NCBI GenBank assembly: GCA_026982175.1
Contig: JALSHP010000248.1
Span: forward strand, 1 to 14,948
Reading direction: 5' to 3'
DNA: 14,948 bases
DNA from: Campylobacteraceae bacterium
GTDB taxonomy: Bacteria > Campylobacterota > Campylobacteria > Campylobacterales > Sulfurovaceae
The position numbers were made by a program, and so were the translations under genes. Position 1 is the stretch's first letter, and the number at the start of each line of letters is the position of its first letter. Under the pieces are notes generated by a model. The model ran no database searches. It was given only the letters and a program-made list of their open reading frames with translations, and had not been told where the DNA came from. Below, piece after piece: positions 13,945-14,948 of this stretch.

Positions 13945-14607
13945 ATGAGAGAATTAATTTTAGTTGGTCTATCAGCCGTATTAGGTTACATAATTTTTTC
14001 TGCCTTTTCCACTAGCGATACTGCAGAAGAAGCTTTCAAAAAAATTGTGGAACAACCTATACAAAATCAACAAGATTATCAAATTGCCACTGTAAATAAA
14101 CTAGATAAACTTCATGCAGAAAAATTAATCTCCTTAGAAAATCAGCGTAAAATAGAAGAGTTAAAAATCTATAGTAAACTAGAGATGCATAACAAAGAAA
14201 ATGAAACAAAAGTTGCCCTCAATAGAATCAATAATGAATTTGAGCAAAAAATTGCTATCTTAAAGCTTGAATCTAAAAATGAAGACAAAAACAAAGACAA
14301 TGCAACTTTTATTATCATTGCCCTTCTCCTCTTTTTATTAATTTTCATCTATCTAAAACATAAAAAATATTTAAATGAGATAGAGTTAGAAAAAGAGAAA
14401 AAATATGAGGAGATGATGGCAAAAAAAGAGTATTCTGAAAAAATCTTAGCCTACATCAGTCAAGGAAATCTCTCTTTTGATACCGAAAGAAAACTTCTCA
14501 ACATTTTAGATGAACTCAATGGAAAGATTATCGACCCTTTAGAAAAAGAACGCATCTACCATCCAAATCCAGATATTATTGAGCTTCCTTTGCAAACGAA
14601 AAGGTAA
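13945..14607 (+). CDS. Coiled-coil membrane protein, function unknown
   Basis: A 220-residue protein I cannot assign. Two membrane helices are visible, at about 4-20 and 120-137. Between them is a long Lys/Glu-rich helical stretch (about 45-118) with heptad-like spacing, and after the second helix another charged coiled-coil segment (about 138-168). A compact tail follows (ILAYISQGNLSFDTERKLLNILDELN, 167-192). The start at 13945 is strongly supported by GAGGAGAGGA. It probably has its own promoter (13838-13846). It is convergent with pstA. The layout resembles membrane-tethered scaffolds or modulators, but nothing points to a specific role. Confidence 0.75.
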   Translation: MRELILVGLSAVLGYIIFSAFSTSDTAEEAFKKIVEQPIQNQQDYQIATVNKLDKLHAEKLISLENQRKIEELKIYSKLEMHNKENETKVALNRINNEFEQKIAILKLESKNEDKNKDNATFIIIALLLFLLIFIYLKHKKYLNEIELEKEKKYEEMMAKKEYSEKILAYISQGNLSFDTERKLLNILDELNGKIIDPLEKERIYHPNPDIIELPLQTKR

Positions 14608-14626
14608 ACAACTATTAACCTTTTTT
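14599..14626 (+). terminator. Weak candidate terminator after coiled-coil gene
   Basis: AAAAGGT (14599-14605) can pair with ACCTTTT (14618-14624) across a 12-base loop, running into a T6 tract (14621-14626). It overlaps the TAA at 14605-14607. The stem has only two G-C pairs and uses the T-tract, so it is marginal. Confidence 0.35.
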
Positions 14627-14628
14627 AG

Positions 14629-14734
14629 ATTAACCAGTTAGTCCTGCAAAAATATGACGTTGCCTATGAAAAACCTCGTAAAATTGTGAATATGATATTC
14701 CGTCGAACTCAGGTTATTAATTTAGAGCCTCTAT
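14629..14734. other. Intergenic stretch of unlike base texture with a palindrome
   Basis: This stretch lies between the convergent coiled-coil gene and pstA. It holds the near-perfect palindrome GAATAT-G-ATATTC (14688-14700) and is less A/T-rich than other gaps in the window. Short open frames cross it on both strands, but none has a supported start. It may be a gene remnant or a dispersed intergenic repeat; I cannot tell without other genome sequence. Confidence 0.3.
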
Positions 14735-14753
14735 GTAGGGGATTAACCCCTAC
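14735..14753 (-). other. GC-rich hairpin spanning the pstA stop codon
   Basis: GTAGGGG (14735-14741) and CCCCTAC (14747-14753) form a perfect 7-bp stem with the loop ATTAA. The pstA TAG stop (14752-14750) lies in the stem. The minus strand continues with ATAGAGG and has no T-run, so it is not a classical terminator, although it may protect or end the transcript. Confidence 0.45.
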
Positions 14754-14948
14754 TTCTTACTACGAGTCATCCAACGACCTGTCAAGTTAATCATCAAAAC
14801 AATCGCAGTCAATACAAACGACGCAGCCCAAGCCAACTGGCGACTCGCTTCATCTGGATAAGTGGCTAGGTTATAGATACTAACTGTTAGTGATGGAAAC
14901 TGTCCTGTTAAATCCATTGTGAAAAATTGGTTGTTTGCTGAGGTAAAT
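14750..14948 (-). CDS. pstA: Phosphate ABC transporter permease PstA, C-terminal part
   Basis: Partial gene: 65 residues plus a TAG stop at 14752-14750; the 5' part lies beyond the right edge. The visible end (FTSANNQFFTMDLTG, then SLTVSIYNLATYPDEASRQL, then a final helix AWAASFVLTAIVLMINLTGR) matches the C-terminus of PstA, where E. coli has FTALNNQFW and LPVTIFKFAMSP before the last helix. PstA and PstC form the membrane channel of the high-affinity phosphate importer. PstC is the alternative, but the NNQF and SIYNLA pattern favours PstA. pstB would be expected nearby but is not immediately downstream, since the convergent coiled-coil gene ends only 142 bases away. Confidence 0.82.
   Translation of the reverse strand, partial: FTSANNQFFTMDLTGQFPSLTVSIYNLATYPDEASRQLAWAASFVLTAIVLMINLTGRWMTRSKK

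Overview
The window looks like chromosomal core DNA from a member of the Campylobacterota (a Sulfurovum-, Sulfurimonas- or Arcobacter-like bacterium; the genus cannot be fixed from this sequence). Support comes from low GC, A/T-rich intergenic DNA, the HQWRQPL-type histidine-kinase H-box common in this phylum, an OadA that closely resembles the protein called PycB in Campylobacter, and divergent LpxB and MetF forms. No mobile element, rRNA, tRNA or CRISPR array was seen. Genes are closely spaced and no gap reaches 300 bases.

Left region (1-2984): a minus-strand unit holds an uncharacterised acidic protein, a small two-helix membrane protein and a 7TMR-DISM sensor histidine kinase that runs off the left edge. 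The last two overlap by ATGA. Transcribed away from this unit is an OmpR-type response regulator with a TTG start, ending in a good hairpin terminator. Kinase and regulator may be partners.

Central metabolic region (3024-8277, minus strand): oadG-oadA-oadB encode the three subunits of a sodium-pumping oxaloacetate decarboxylase. A strong hairpin terminator follows, then a 285-base leader region with two kinds of repeat, then ATP-dependent PEP carboxykinase (pckA). Together these genes link oxaloacetate to pyruvate (coupled to sodium movement) and to PEP, which is the hub of gluconeogenesis and anaplerosis in this group.

Upstream on the same strand (8346-11268) lie a DEAD-box RNA helicase, whose start is better placed at a TTG than at the first ATG, undecaprenyl-diphosphatase (uppP) and phosphoserine phosphatase (serB). 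Two small hairpins sit between uppP and the helicase.

Right region (11341-14607, plus strand): transcribed away from serB are a methylenetetrahydrofolate-reductase-like protein, a FUN14-family membrane protein, lipid-A-disaccharide synthase (lpxB, 3 bases after the FUN14 gene) and, after a promoter-bearing gap, an uncharacterised coiled-coil membrane protein. The window ends in the 3' part of a convergent pstA (phosphate ABC permease). Between the last two genes is a 142-base stretch with palindromes and a different base texture.

Most of the window is ordinary housekeeping. The best second-look items are the repeats upstream of pckA, the exported N-terminal extension of OadB, the kinase-associated small proteins, the helicase leader and the stretch before pstA. 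No new defence or mobile system is evident.
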